Below, piece by piece: positions 51,406 through 59,991 of a DNA stretch of 64,000 nt; positions within the stretch are counted from its first letter, which is position 1; each line of letters starts with the position of its first letter. The DNA comes from Streptomyces sp. NRRL S-337 (GTDB taxonomy: Bacteria > Actinomycetota > Actinomycetes > Streptomycetales > Streptomycetaceae), in assembly GCF_000720175.1 (NCBI RefSeq), contig NZ_JOIX01000001.1, positions 62,001 to 126,000 of the forward strand, in the 5' to 3' direction. The notes beneath the pieces were generated by a model, which did not search any database, had not been told where the DNA came from, and saw only the letters and a list, made by a program, of their open reading frames with translations. A program made the translations under genes and the position numbers.

Positions 51406-51536
51406 GGCCCAACCGCCGCCCGGGCACGGCCGGTCCGACCGACGCGCTTGCCCGGCAGCACCCCGCACACCGCTATCCACTACGGCCGCGCCGCCCACCC
51501 CGCATGCTTCACCCTCGACCCGGCCAGACGTGCGCC

Positions 51537-51701
51537 TTACTGACGCCGCTGGCCAAGGACACAGAACTCGTTACCTTCGGGGTCTGCCAGGACAACCCAG
51601 GATTGGTCACCCTGGCCGATATCAACCCGCTGTGCACCATGGGCCACCAGTCGAACCACCTCGGCATCCTGGTCATCAGGCCGGAAGTCGAGATGCAGTC
51701 G
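51537..51701 (-). pseudogene. Remnant of a VOC (glyoxalase-like) gene, C-terminal part only
   Basis: The last 54 codons read RLHLDFRPDDQDAEVVRL, then VDIGQGDQSWVVLADPEGNEF and CVL, an unmistakable C-terminal half of an actinobacterial glyoxalase/bleomycin-resistance-fold protein. Upstream the same frame runs antisense through the MFS gene and has no VOC N-terminus, so the first half is gone. It is a decayed fragment. Confidence 0.78.
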
Positions 51702-51754
51702 GCGGCCGCAGGTGGCAGGAGGGCTGACCCGCCGGACCTCGTGCGGACGCCTCG

Positions 51755-52951
51755 TCAGCCGCCGGCGCGCGCCCCGGCGGTGCGGTCGCGCCGGGCCGGG
51801 AAGAGCGCACCGAGCATCAGGACGGCGGTGACCGCGAAGGCCGCCGGATAGCCCGTCCAGCCGGCGACCACCCCGAAGCCGGCCGCGCCCACGCCCATGC
51901 CCGCGTCGTACGCGACGTTCCACAGCGCGCTCACCGTGCCGTAACCGGAAGCGGGCACCCGGGCGTACATCAGCGTCAGGGTGGCGTTCTGGACGACGCC
52001 GAATCCGGTGCCGAAGAGGGCGGCCCCGGCGACCACGGCGGCCGGACTGTCCGTCAGCACGAGGCCGAGCGTCCCGGCGGCGGACAGCAGCAGACCGGGC
52101 AGCACCAGACGGGAGGGGCCGTGCCGGTCGCCGTACCTGCCGGCGACCCAGCGCGCGACGACCGAGGCGAGCGGCTGGACGAACAGCGCCACCGCGACCA
52201 CCCCGGCCGAGCCGGACGCCACCGCGAGCGGCAGGAACGTCACGATGATCCCGGCCGCCAGCGCGGTCGTCCCGAAGACCGCCGCGGGCCGCAGCAGCGC
52301 CCCGTCCCGCAGCCCGGCGACCACGCCCACCGACGGCCCCGGCGCCACCTCCCGGTCCGGCAGCCCGGGCACCGCGACGACCGACACCAGCGCGACCAGT
52401 CCGGCGGCCACCGCGACCGGGCCGTACCCCACCTGCGCCACGAGCCACACGCCCAGCGGCAGACCGCACAGCGACGGCACCGCCGAGACGATGCCGACCA
52501 GCGCCAGCCCCTCCCCGCGGCGCGCGGCCGGTATGAGCGAGGCGGTCAGCGCGCCACCCGCGACGACGGCCGCCGCGAACCCCAGTCCGCGCAGGAAGCA
52601 GACGGCGACGATCCCCGTCATCGCGCCCGAGAGGGGAAGTACCAGCGCGGGCGCCCCCAGGAGGAGCAGGCCGCCGCCCAGCACCACCCGGTATCCGAAG
52701 CGGCCCACCAGGCGGGGAGTGGCCAACTCCCCCAGCACCGTGGCCAGCATCAGCGTCCCGGTGGCCACGCCCGGCGCCCCGCCGCCCCCACCGGACGCCT
52801 CGGCGTACCGCGGCACGACCGGCAACAGCAGGAAGAGACTCGCGGAGGCACCGACCATGCTCACGAAGCGCAGCAGCAGCGCACGGCTCACCAGCCGCGG
52901 CCGCGCACCGGCCGTGGCACCCGGACGACGAGGGTCCATCGATGTGGTCAT
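51755..52951 (-). CDS. MFS transporter
   Basis: The 398-residue protein has about twelve membrane segments with MFS-type loops (LATPRLVGRFGYRVVLGGG after segment 2, and VARWVAGRYGDRHGPSRLVL in the second half). It probably exports a small molecule. It is divergent from a MocR regulator, a frequent regulator-transporter pairing. ATG 52951 is chosen because TAGCGT lies 7 bases upstream, a leaderless start without ribosome site. Its 3' side borders the VOC gene remnant. Confidence 0.83.
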   Translation of the reverse strand: MTTSMDPRRPGATAGARPRLVSRALLLRFVSMVGASASLFLLLPVVPRYAEASGGGGGAPGVATGTLMLATVLGELATPRLVGRFGYRVVLGGGLLLLGAPALVLPLSGAMTGIVAVCFLRGLGFAAAVVAGGALTASLIPAARRGEGLALVGIVSAVPSLCGLPLGVWLVAQVGYGPVAVAAGLVALVSVVAVPGLPDREVAPGPSVGVVAGLRDGALLRPAAVFGTTALAAGIIVTFLPLAVASGSAGVVAVALFVQPLASVVARWVAGRYGDRHGPSRLVLPGLLLSAAGTLGLVLTDSPAAVVAGAALFGTGFGVVQNATLTLMYARVPASGYGTVSALWNVAYDAGMGVGAAGFGVVAGWTGYPAAFAVTAVLMLGALFPARRDRTAGARAGG

Positions 52952-52958
52952 GGGGGCG

Positions 52959-52990
52959 ACGCTAGGGTCCGGGTGGACCCTCGGTAAGCT
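52959..52990. promoter_or_regulatory. Two divergent leaderless promoters
   Basis: On the minus strand TAGCGT (52964-52959) is 7 bases before ATG 52951 of the MFS gene. On the plus strand TAAGCT (52985-52990) is 8 bases before GTG 52999 of the MocR gene. The two -10 boxes are only 20 bases apart, so the polymerases would compete and one regulator site could govern both. Confidence 0.55.
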
Positions 52991-52998
52991 CCAATTCC

Positions 52999-54411
52999 GT
53001 GTCGCCACAGTGGTCCGGTCTGTCGCCCGATCTCCTGGTAGCCGTCGACCGGAACAGCGGCGAACCGCTGCGCTCCCAGGTCGAACGCGCACTGCGGGAC
53101 GCCATCCGCACCGGACGGCTCCAGGTCGGCGAGCGGCTGCCCTCCTCCCGCCAACTTGCCCGCGAGGCCGGACTGTCCCGCGGCCTGGTGCAGGACTGCT
53201 ACGCCCAGCTCCAGGCCGAGGGCTACCTCGTGACCCGCGTCGGCTCCGCCACCAGGGTCGCCGCCGGCGCCTGCGCACCACCCTCGCCGGCCCCGCCGTC
53301 CCGCCCCGAACCGCCCCGCCTGCTGGCCGACTTCCGCTGGGGCGTCCCCGACCTCCGGTCCTTCCCGCTCGGCGACTGGCTGTGGGCGATGCGCGAGGCG
53401 GGCCGCACCCTGCCCACCGCGGCACTCGACTACGGCGACCCGCGCGGGAGCGCCGTGCTCCGCGATGTGCTCGCGGGCTACCTGCGCCGGGTACGGGCCG
53501 CCGCGGCCGCCCCCGAACGGCTCGTGATCTGCTCCGGCTACGCCCAGGGCCTCGACCTGGCCCTCCGTGCCCTGGCGCGAACAGGCATCCGTTCCGTCGC
53601 CCATGAGGACCCCGGCTCCCCGGCCACCCTCACCGCGGCCGCGGCGTCGGCCGGCCTGTCGGCGGTGCCCGTACCGGTGGACGAGCAGGGCATCGACGTC
53701 GCGGCGCTGGCCGCCACCGACGCCCGGGCCGTCGTCGTCACGCCCGCTCACCAGTGGCCGACCGGAGTGGTCCTCGCCCCCGAGCGGCGGCTGGCCCTCC
53801 TCGACTGGGCGGAGCGCCGGGACGGCTTCGTCATCGAGGACGACTACGACGCGGAATTCCGCTACGACCGGGAGCCGGTCGGGTCGTTGCAGGGACTCGC
53901 GGCCGACCGCGTACTGGCCATCGGCACCGTCAGCAAGTCCCTCGCCCCCGCGCTGCGCCTCGGCTGGCTGCTCTGCCCGCCCGCCCTCGCCGAACCCGTC
54001 ACCGCACTCAAGCAACGGGCCGACCGCGGTTCGCCCACGCTCGACCAGCTCGCCCTGGCGAAGCTGATCGAATCCGGCAGGTACGACCGGCAGCTGCGCC
54101 GGATGCGGACGGTCTACGCGGCCCGCCGGGACGCCCTGGTGACGGCACTGGCCGCCCATGCCCCCGGCGTCGCGGTCACCGGCCTGGCAGCCGGCTTCCA
54201 CGCCGTCGCCCACCTCACACCCGGGACCGACGAGCAGACCCTGATCGCCGCCGCCCGCACCCGGTCCGTCGGCCTCCACGGCATGAGCGCCTGCCGCTCG
54301 ACCGGCGCCTCCGCACCCGCCCAACTGGTCCTGGGCTTCGGCGACCTCGGTGAGCGCACCATCACCGACGCCATCGCCGCGGTCGGGGACCTGCTGGGCG
54401 GCCCGGGCTGA
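52999..54411 (+). CDS. MocR-family regulator (GntR helix-turn-helix fused to an aminotransferase domain)
   Basis: The 470-residue protein has a GntR winged helix (QVERALRDAIRTGRLQVGE, LPSSRQLAREAGLSRGLVQ) joined by a Pro-rich linker to a fold-type-I aminotransferase domain, with GTVSKSLAPALRLGW holding the PLP lysine near residue 315. MocR proteins such as PdxR and GabR sense PLP or amino compounds and usually do not catalyse turnover. It probably controls the divergent MFS gene. GTG 52999 is leaderless by the promoter next to it. Confidence 0.9.
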   Translation: MSPQWSGLSPDLLVAVDRNSGEPLRSQVERALRDAIRTGRLQVGERLPSSRQLAREAGLSRGLVQDCYAQLQAEGYLVTRVGSATRVAAGACAPPSPAPPSRPEPPRLLADFRWGVPDLRSFPLGDWLWAMREAGRTLPTAALDYGDPRGSAVLRDVLAGYLRRVRAAAAAPERLVICSGYAQGLDLALRALARTGIRSVAHEDPGSPATLTAAAASAGLSAVPVPVDEQGIDVAALAATDARAVVVTPAHQWPTGVVLAPERRLALLDWAERRDGFVIEDDYDAEFRYDREPVGSLQGLAADRVLAIGTVSKSLAPALRLGWLLCPPALAEPVTALKQRADRGSPTLDQLALAKLIESGRYDRQLRRMRTVYAARRDALVTALAAHAPGVAVTGLAAGFHAVAHLTPGTDEQTLIAAARTRSVGLHGMSACRSTGASAPAQLVLGFGDLGERTITDAIAAVGDLLGGPG

Positions 54412-54615
54412 AGTCGACCGGCCCGGACGAATTCCTGCCCTTCCACCGGGCGGCCCGCACTCTTCCTGATCGGACCGCCCCGAACTGGGCATCCTCATAC
54501 GTGACCGCCTCGGTAGCATTGCCGCGGCGAGGAAGATCGCGAGCGGCCGGCGGCGGCTCGCGCGGACCGGACCGGGGCGGCACCGCCCCGGTAAGTCGTC
54601 AGAAGGGACTGGGGA

Positions 54616-55494
54616 TTGCGTACCACCGAGGCGGCAGCACGGGAGCGCATCGCGGCGGCGCTGCGTACGGAGGCCGACGACATCGCCGACCGCTGGGTGC
54701 AGTTGCAGCTGGCCCGGGCGGCCTCGGGGGACGGGGTCGGGGAGAGCGCACTGCGCGAGGAGGCCGACGCACTGCTCGGCGCCCTGCTCGCCGGACTGGA
54801 GGGCGACCTCCCGGTGGAGCGGGTCTTCACCGGCCACCAGGCGCTGCGGCAGGCGGTGTCCGACCTCTCGCTGCGCCGGGCGCGCAACGGCGTGAGCCCC
54901 ACCGTCACCGCGCTGGCGGTGATGGCGCTGAAGGACGCGCTGCTGGAGGCCGTACAGCGGCACAGCGTGGACGGCGACGAACTCTTCGCCGCGTCCCTCC
55001 TGGCCAACCGTCTGCTGGACACCGCCGGGGCGCTGTCCTTCGAGACCTACGTCGACGGCCGGGAAGAGATCATCCGCAGGCAGAGCCGGCAACTGCTCGA
55101 AGTCTCCACACCCGTGGTGCGGTTGTGGCGCCAGGTGCTCGCCGTCCCCCTGATCGGCACTCTGGACACCGCCCGCACCCAGGTCGTCATGGAGAACCTC
55201 CTGGAGGCCATCCAGGAGCACGAGGCGCTGGTCGCGATCATCGACATCACCGGCGTGCCCACGGTGGACACGGCCGTGGCCCAGCACCTGATGCAGACCG
55301 TCAACGCGGTACGGCTGATGGGCTCGGACTGCGTGATCAGCGGGATCCGGCCGCCGATCGCCCAGACCATCGCCCAGCTCGGCATCGACCTGTCCACCAT
55401 CCTCACCCGCGCCACCCTCGCCGACGCGCTGGCCGCCGCGATCCAGCTCACCGACGCCGCGCCGGCCATGAGCGCACCGGGGGCCGAGCGATGA
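54616..55494 (+). CDS. RsbR-type stressosome protein
   Basis: The 292-residue protein has a helical N-terminal sensor domain (about 1-150, non-globin RsbR type) and a C-terminal STAS domain (TPVVRLWRQVLAVPLIGTLD, IIDITGVPTVDTAVAQHL, IVSGIRPPIAQTIAQLGID-like block). RsbR forms the stressosome shell with RsbS and is phosphorylated by RsbT. The start is TTG 54616 behind AGAAGGGA; the stop overlaps rsbS by ATGA. It heads a five-gene operon in which every junction overlaps. Confidence 0.88.
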   Translation: MRTTEAAARERIAAALRTEADDIADRWVQLQLARAASGDGVGESALREEADALLGALLAGLEGDLPVERVFTGHQALRQAVSDLSLRRARNGVSPTVTALAVMALKDALLEAVQRHSVDGDELFAASLLANRLLDTAGALSFETYVDGREEIIRRQSRQLLEVSTPVVRLWRQVLAVPLIGTLDTARTQVVMENLLEAIQEHEALVAIIDITGVPTVDTAVAQHLMQTVNAVRLMGSDCVISGIRPPIAQTIAQLGIDLSTILTRATLADALAAAIQLTDAAPAMSAPGAER

Positions 55495-55901
55495 GCAGCC
55501 CGCCCGCCACCGGAGTGCCGATCCTGCGCCTGGGGGACGTCCTGGTCACCGGCCTGCTCAACGAGCTCGACGACGAGGCCGCCGTGCTCTTCACCAGCGA
55601 GCTCACCGAGCGGATCGCCGCTGAAGGGGCCCGCGGGGTGCTGATCGACATCTCCCGTCTGGAGATCATCGACTCCTTCGTCGCCCGCATGCTGATGGAA
55701 CTGACCACCACCGCACGCTTGTTGGGCGCCCGGGTGATCGTGGCCGGCATGCGGCCGCCGGTGGCCATCACGCTCGCCGAACTGGGACTGCAGCTGACCG
55801 GGGTGGAGACCGCCCTCAACGCGGAACAGGGCATGGCGGCCCTGGGCTGGTTCCAGAGCCCGGAGCCGCCCGGAGAGGTTCGCCATGACCGGCGCCGGTG
55901 A
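55491..55901 (+). CDS. RsbS-type STAS protein of the stressosome
   Basis: The 136-residue single-STAS protein contains ILRLGDVLVTGLLNELDDE and IDISRLEIIDSFVARMLMEL, with Ser62 at the position of the RsbT-phosphorylated serine of RsbS. RsbS is the core scaffold that sequesters RsbT until it is phosphorylated. ATG 55491 overlaps the rsbR stop. Its final 17 bases overlap rsbT. Confidence 0.9.
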   Translation: MSSPPATGVPILRLGDVLVTGLLNELDDEAAVLFTSELTERIAAEGARGVLIDISRLEIIDSFVARMLMELTTTARLLGARVIVAGMRPPVAITLAELGLQLTGVETALNAEQGMAALGWFQSPEPPGEVRHDRRR

Positions 55902-56361
55902 CGGGGGCACGACCGTGCTCGGGGACGCGGACCGTCGCGCGGCCAACGGCGAGGCCGTCGCCCGGCCGGCCACGTACGGCGTGCGCAGCGAACAGGACCT
56001 GCTGACGGTCCGGCATGCCGTGCGGGCCGCCACCCGCCGGGCCGGCTTCAGCATCGTCGACCAGACCAGGGTCGTCACCGCCGCCAGCGAACTCGCCCGC
56101 AACGCCTACGTCCATGGCGGCGGAGGAACCCTCACCATCGACTACCCGACCCGGCGGGACGCGGTCGGCCTGCGGCTGACCGTCACCGACGACGGCCCCG
56201 GCATCGACGACGTCCCCACCGCGCTCGCCGACGGCTACACCACCGGCTCCGGACTCGGACACGGCCTGGGCGGCGCCCGGCGGTTGATGGACGAATTCGA
56301 CATCCGCACCGAGGTGGGCGGCGGGACGACCGTGACGGCCACACGGTGGGCCGTACGGTGA
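55885..56361 (+). CDS. RsbT-type serine/threonine kinase
   Basis: The 158-residue GHKL-fold kinase contains VVTAASELARNAYVHGGGG (N-box), VTDDGPGIDD (G1-box) and TGSGLGHGLGGARRLMDEF (lid). It phosphorylates RsbR and RsbS in the stressosome and, once freed, activates a phosphatase of the SpoIIE type. About 30 extra N-terminal residues precede the conserved domain. ATG 55885 lies inside the end of rsbS, and the stop overlaps the next gene by GTGA. Confidence 0.9.
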   Translation: MTGAGDGGTTVLGDADRRAANGEAVARPATYGVRSEQDLLTVRHAVRAATRRAGFSIVDQTRVVTAASELARNAYVHGGGGTLTIDYPTRRDAVGLRLTVTDDGPGIDDVPTALADGYTTGSGLGHGLGGARRLMDEFDIRTEVGGGTTVTATRWAVR

Positions 56362-57365
56362 CCGCTCCGCCGCCCACGGCGTGCGTCCCCATCGACCACT
56401 ACAGCGCCGTCCACGTCGCCGCGGAGACCGCCCGCGCACTGGCCCGGGACTGTGCGCTGCCCGCACCGCTGCCCGACCAGGCCGCCGTCCTCGCCTCCGA
56501 ACTCGGCAGCAACCTCGCCAAACACGCGGTCAACGGCGCCCTGTACGTGCAGCGGACCCCGCTCGGCGACGGTGTGGAGATCCTCGCCGCCGACCGCGGA
56601 CCGGGCATGCCCGAGCTCGGGCGGTGCCTGTCCGACGGCTACACCACCACCGACACCCTCGGCGCGGGCCTGGGCGCGGTCGGCCGGATCGCCACCGCCT
56701 TCACGATCCGCAGCGCGCCCTCCGACGGGACGTTCGCCTGCGCCCGGCTCACCCCGTCCGCACCTCTGGCCGCCGACCTGCACGGACTCGGGGCGGTCTG
56801 CCTCCCGGCCGCCGGTGAACGGCTCAGCGGTGATGCCTGCGCCGTCGCCGACGGGCCGGACACCCGCACCGCCCTCGTCGTCGACGGACTGGGCCACGGC
56901 CCGCCGGCCGCCGAGGCCGCACAGCTCGCGGTGCGCTCCTTCCGCCGCGAGCCGCACGGCCCGCTGCCCGACATCCTGCACGCCGTCCACCGCGCCCTGC
57001 GCCACACCCGCGGCGCCGCCGTCGCACTGCTGCGGCTGCACCCGGACCGCGCCGAGTACTGCGGGGTCGGCAACGTCCGCGCCCTGGTGGTCACCCCTGA
57101 CCGCGTCCACCACCAGCTCACCGGGCAACCCGGCGTGGCCGGCCTGAACCTGCCCCGTGCCCATCCCCGCCAGCTGCCCATGGAGGACGGGGCCACCGCC
57201 GTGCTCCACACCGACGGCCTGGACCACCGCTGGACCCGCACCCCGCCGCCGTTCCTGCTGCGCCTGCCGCCGCCCCTGCTCGTCACCGCCCTGGCCCACG
57301 GCCACCGCCGTACCAGGGACGACGCGACCGTCCTTGCCGCCAATCGCTTCCAGAGACCCTTGTGA
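56358..57365 (+). CDS. ATPase plus PP2C phosphatase fusion, RsbX-like
   Basis: The 335-residue protein begins with an RsbT/RsbW-like ATPase domain (LPDQAAVLASELGSNLAKH, ILAADRGPGMPELGR, GYTTTDTLGAGLGAVGR). It continues with a SpoIIE/RsbX-type PP2C domain (ALVVDGLGHGPPAAEAAQLAV and the late TDGLDHRW). RsbX removes phosphate from the stressosome to reset it. GTG 56358 overlaps the rsbT stop (GTGA); GTG 56346 is a possible longer start. Confidence 0.85.
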   Translation: MTAPPPTACVPIDHYSAVHVAAETARALARDCALPAPLPDQAAVLASELGSNLAKHAVNGALYVQRTPLGDGVEILAADRGPGMPELGRCLSDGYTTTDTLGAGLGAVGRIATAFTIRSAPSDGTFACARLTPSAPLAADLHGLGAVCLPAAGERLSGDACAVADGPDTRTALVVDGLGHGPPAAEAAQLAVRSFRREPHGPLPDILHAVHRALRHTRGAAVALLRLHPDRAEYCGVGNVRALVVTPDRVHHQLTGQPGVAGLNLPRAHPRQLPMEDGATAVLHTDGLDHRWTRTPPPFLLRLPPPLLVTALAHGHRRTRDDATVLAANRFQRPL

Positions 57366-58615
57366 CCCCACGCGTACTCCACACCCTCCCGGCGCTCCAG
57401 CAGGCCGTCCGCGGGCTGGCCGAATCCAGTGCGCTGCCCGTCGAGACCCGGGCCCGGCTGGTGCTCGCCGTGAGCGAATCGGCCGGTGCCGCGCTCGACG
57501 CCGGCCAAGCGGTGACCCTGGAGGTCACCCGGGAGACCGGCCGGGGCCGGGCCGCCGCGCCCGCCCTCGTTCTCACCCTCCGCACCCCGGGCGCCACCCG
57601 CCCGCCGCGCGCCGGGCACTCCCCGCTGCCCGCCCGCACCGGATCCGACGGGTCACTGACCTGGCGCGTCCCGCTCACCGACCCCGGCGGCGGCCCGGAA
57701 CCGCACCGCCCGCCCGGCGCCGCGGACACCGCGACGACCGAGACCGCCGCGCTGGAGGAGGAACTGCGGGCGGCCCTCGGCCGCGTGGACGCCCTCGTGG
57801 CCGAAAAGCGCCGGCTGACCGAGGAACTGGAGGAGACCAACACCGGGGTGCTGGCCCTCTACGTCCAGCTCGAAGAGCGCGACGAGCGGCTCCGCAACGC
57901 GCACGGCCAGACGCTGCGCGAACTCGAGGACGCCCTGCGGCCGCCGCCGCTGACCCTCGACGGCCTGGAACTCGCCGTCCACTACGCACCGGCCGGCACC
58001 GACGCCCCCACCGGCGGCGACCTCTACGACTGGTTCCTGCTGCCGGACGGCACCGTGCACATCACCATCGTCGACGCCCTCGGCCACGGCGTGCGCAGCA
58101 CCCGCAGCGCGCTCAACGTCACCCACGCGGTCCGCACCCTGGCCCTCGAAGGCCACCCGCTGGAATCGATCGTGGCGCGCACCCACGAGATCCTCACCCC
58201 CTTCGACCCCGAGCTGATGGCCACGGTCCTGCTCGTCCGGCTCCACCCCACCACCGGCGAACTGCAGCTGGCGAACGGCAGCCACCCGCCGGCGCTGGTG
58301 GTCCGTCGCGACGGGACCGCGGAATTCCTGGAGGTACGCGGCCGCGGCGTGGGCTTCCCGCTGCCCGGCAGCGAACGGCTGCTGCGCACCCGGCTGCACG
58401 AGCAGGACCTGCTCGTGCTCTACACCGACGGCCTCACCGAAAGCCGCCGGGACCCGCTGGAGGGCGAACAGCGGCTGATCGAGAGCGTCTTACGGCACCG
58501 GCACCGCCCGATAAGGGAGATCCCCGGTGCGCTGGCGGAGGACATGCACGCGGTCATCCTGCACTCCGACGACACCCTCGCACTGACCCTCCGGCGGGTC
58601 CCGCAGCCGGGGTAG
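57362..58615 (+). CDS. SpoIIE-type PP2C phosphatase, RsbU-like
   Basis: The 417-residue protein has an N-terminal region resembling a weak ATPase or binding domain, a coiled coil (ALEEELRAALGRVDALVAE to RDERLRNAHGQTLRELEDAL) and a C-terminal PP2C domain with GGDLYDWFLLPDG, VDALGHGVRSTRSAL, LANGSHPPALVV and LYTDGLTESR, the metal-binding Asp residues being intact. It is the likely output phosphatase that RsbT activates and that frees an anti-anti-sigma factor. GTG 57362 overlaps the previous stop. Confidence 0.88.
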   Translation: MTPRVLHTLPALQQAVRGLAESSALPVETRARLVLAVSESAGAALDAGQAVTLEVTRETGRGRAAAPALVLTLRTPGATRPPRAGHSPLPARTGSDGSLTWRVPLTDPGGGPEPHRPPGAADTATTETAALEEELRAALGRVDALVAEKRRLTEELEETNTGVLALYVQLEERDERLRNAHGQTLRELEDALRPPPLTLDGLELAVHYAPAGTDAPTGGDLYDWFLLPDGTVHITIVDALGHGVRSTRSALNVTHAVRTLALEGHPLESIVARTHEILTPFDPELMATVLLVRLHPTTGELQLANGSHPPALVVRRDGTAEFLEVRGRGVGFPLPGSERLLRTRLHEQDLLVLYTDGLTESRRDPLEGEQRLIESVLRHRHRPIREIPGALAEDMHAVILHSDDTLALTLRRVPQPG

Positions 58616-58639
58616 GCAGCAGCACCTCCGGTGCTCACG

Positions 58640-58662
58640 GGCGGGCGCTCACCGCGCCCGCC
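58640..58662. terminator. Bidirectional hairpin after the stressosome operon
   Basis: GGCGGGCGC (58640-58648) pairs with GCGCCCGCC (58654-58662) around a 5-base loop, covering the stop codon of the convergent RsbW-like gene. Confidence 0.7.
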
Positions 58663-59137
58663 GGCGGCACGGGATCAGCGCGTGCACCGTCTTGCCCTGG
58701 TCGGTCAGGCACACCGACGTGGCGATCGCGAGCCGCTGGACCATCGGCCAGCCGAAACCCCCGGTGTCGCCGTCGACATCGGGCACCCGTCCCACGGGCG
58801 GATCGCTGGACGCGTCGGTCACGCCCACCGCGAGCGCATCGCCGCAGACGGCCAGCCGCAGCGAGAACGAGGAACCGGCCGCGTGCCGTACGGAGTTGGT
58901 GACGAGCTCGCAGACCACGAGCACCACCGCGTCGGCAGCGCCGGCGTCCACCGGGGGCCGCAGGCCCGCCAGGAACTTCCGGGTGACCTCGCGCGCGGCG
59001 GCGGCCGCACTGGGCCGCCTGGCCATCGTCGTCACCTGCGCCGACGGCGAGGGGGCCGACGGCGTCATGCCGTGGTGCCGGGCCGTGGTGCTGCTCAACA
59101 GGATCACCTCGTTCGTGTCGTCCTTGAGACGGGCCAC
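58649..59137 (-). CDS. RsbW-like anti-sigma/ATP-binding protein
   Basis: The 162-residue GHKL-fold protein has VVCELVTNSVRHAAGS (N-box), VGVTDASSDPPVG (divergent G1 box with Ser in place of the usual Gly) and DTGGFGWPMVQRLA (lid). Streptomyces carry dozens of such anti-sigma-like kinases. Being convergent with the stressosome operon, it may be its downstream partner switch. GTG 59137 is a tentative start: GGAGGACA lies 16 bases upstream, rather far, and ATG 59068 would still include the whole domain. Confidence 0.78.
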   Translation of the reverse strand: MARLKDDTNEVILLSSTTARHHGMTPSAPSPSAQVTTMARRPSAAAAAREVTRKFLAGLRPPVDAGAADAVVLVVCELVTNSVRHAAGSSFSLRLAVCGDALAVGVTDASSDPPVGRVPDVDGDTGGFGWPMVQRLAIATSVCLTDQGKTVHALIPCRRRAR

Positions 59138-59199
59138 CGGGCCGCCACATTGTCCTCCGCGTACGCTCCCGGTCCGCCGGACGGTGACCGCCGGCAATC

Positions 59200-59216
59200 C
59201 CGTGTGTCATACACGG
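59200..59216. promoter_or_regulatory. Palindrome upstream of the RsbW-like gene
   Basis: CCGTGT (59200-59205) and ACACGG (59211-59216) are perfect arms around GTCAT, 63 bases before GTG 59137 in the gap 59138-59350. It may be an operator; no factor can be named. Confidence 0.35.
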
Positions 59217-59350
59217 AGAGTCACTCCTCTCGTGCGTCCGTCGCAACGCAGGTCAAGAGCATGCCTCTGACCTGCTGTTCCGTCGGCCTCTTCGAGTGCA
59301 GATCCTTACTACCCTGGTCACCCTGCGTTAATCCGCCGGGGGGCAAGGGA

Positions 59351-59932
59351 TCACCAGAGCTTGTCGATCGTCCCCGGATACAGCGCGAGACGGGCATGCC
59401 GGAACGCGGCGTGGTGCCGCCGGGCCTCGGCGGAGAAGAAGTCGGCCATGGTGACCTTGTCGAAGGGGGGCCGGTCGCTCGGGAGGGGACACCGCGGCGT
59501 GCCGCCGATGAGGTGGGTGCCGGGCAGCAGCCGCCAGCCCGCGCTCCGGTAGAAGGGTTCGAGGGGCCGGTCACAGGTGAACACGCCCAGATCCAGGCCC
59601 GCAGCGGCCATGGCCGTACGGGCGGCGGCCACCAGCCGTCGGCCGTATCCCCTGCCGCGTACGGCGGGTTGGGTCACGACGGTGCTCAGCCCGCCCGCCC
59701 GGTAGCGCCGGCCCGCATGCACCAGCGGCTTGGACAGCACGTCCAGCGCCGCCACCACGGTGCCCTCGTCGACGAGCAGCATCGAGCGGGGATGCAGCGC
59801 CGGATCGTGGGTGAGGGCGGCGCCGGGGCCGGGGGAGGGCTCGGCCGGGGGCCATGCCTGGTGCTGGAGGTCCAGGACCTGCGCGCGCAGGGTGGCCGGG
59901 GTGTCCGCTTCCGGGAAGCACAGTATCTGCAT
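59351..59932 (-). CDS. GNAT-family N-acetyltransferase
   Basis: The 193-residue protein has the acetyl-CoA pyrophosphate loop in TVVTQPAVRGRGYGRRLV (RxxGxGR) and the conserved FYRSAGW near the C-terminal half, as in AAC(2')-like and related GNAT enzymes that acetylate amines. The acceptor is unknown. The C-terminal tail (AALEARRHH-like, ending YPGTIDKLW) is specific to this group. ATG 59932 has only a weak GAGG upstream; CACGAT 6 bases before it could make the message leaderless. Confidence 0.84.
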   Translation of the reverse strand: MQILCFPEADTPATLRAQVLDLQHQAWPPAEPSPGPGAALTHDPALHPRSMLLVDEGTVVAALDVLSKPLVHAGRRYRAGGLSTVVTQPAVRGRGYGRRLVAAARTAMAAAGLDLGVFTCDRPLEPFYRSAGWRLLPGTHLIGGTPRCPLPSDRPPFDKVTMADFFSAEARRHHAAFRHARLALYPGTIDKLW

Positions 59933-59991
59933 GCGGTGATCGTGCCTCGCCCCACTCCGCACCGAAAGCGCGTTTTCGCCCGCGGGACGGC

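Noticed and set aside
52985..52990. Shine-Dalgarno-dependent start for the MocR gene
   Set aside because: No purine-rich site lies upstream of GTG 52999; the TAAGCT box at leaderless distance explains the start better.
52948..55287. 779-codon minus-strand frame over the MocR and RsbR genes
   Set aside because: Shadow; crosses two unrelated genes and has no recognisable domain.
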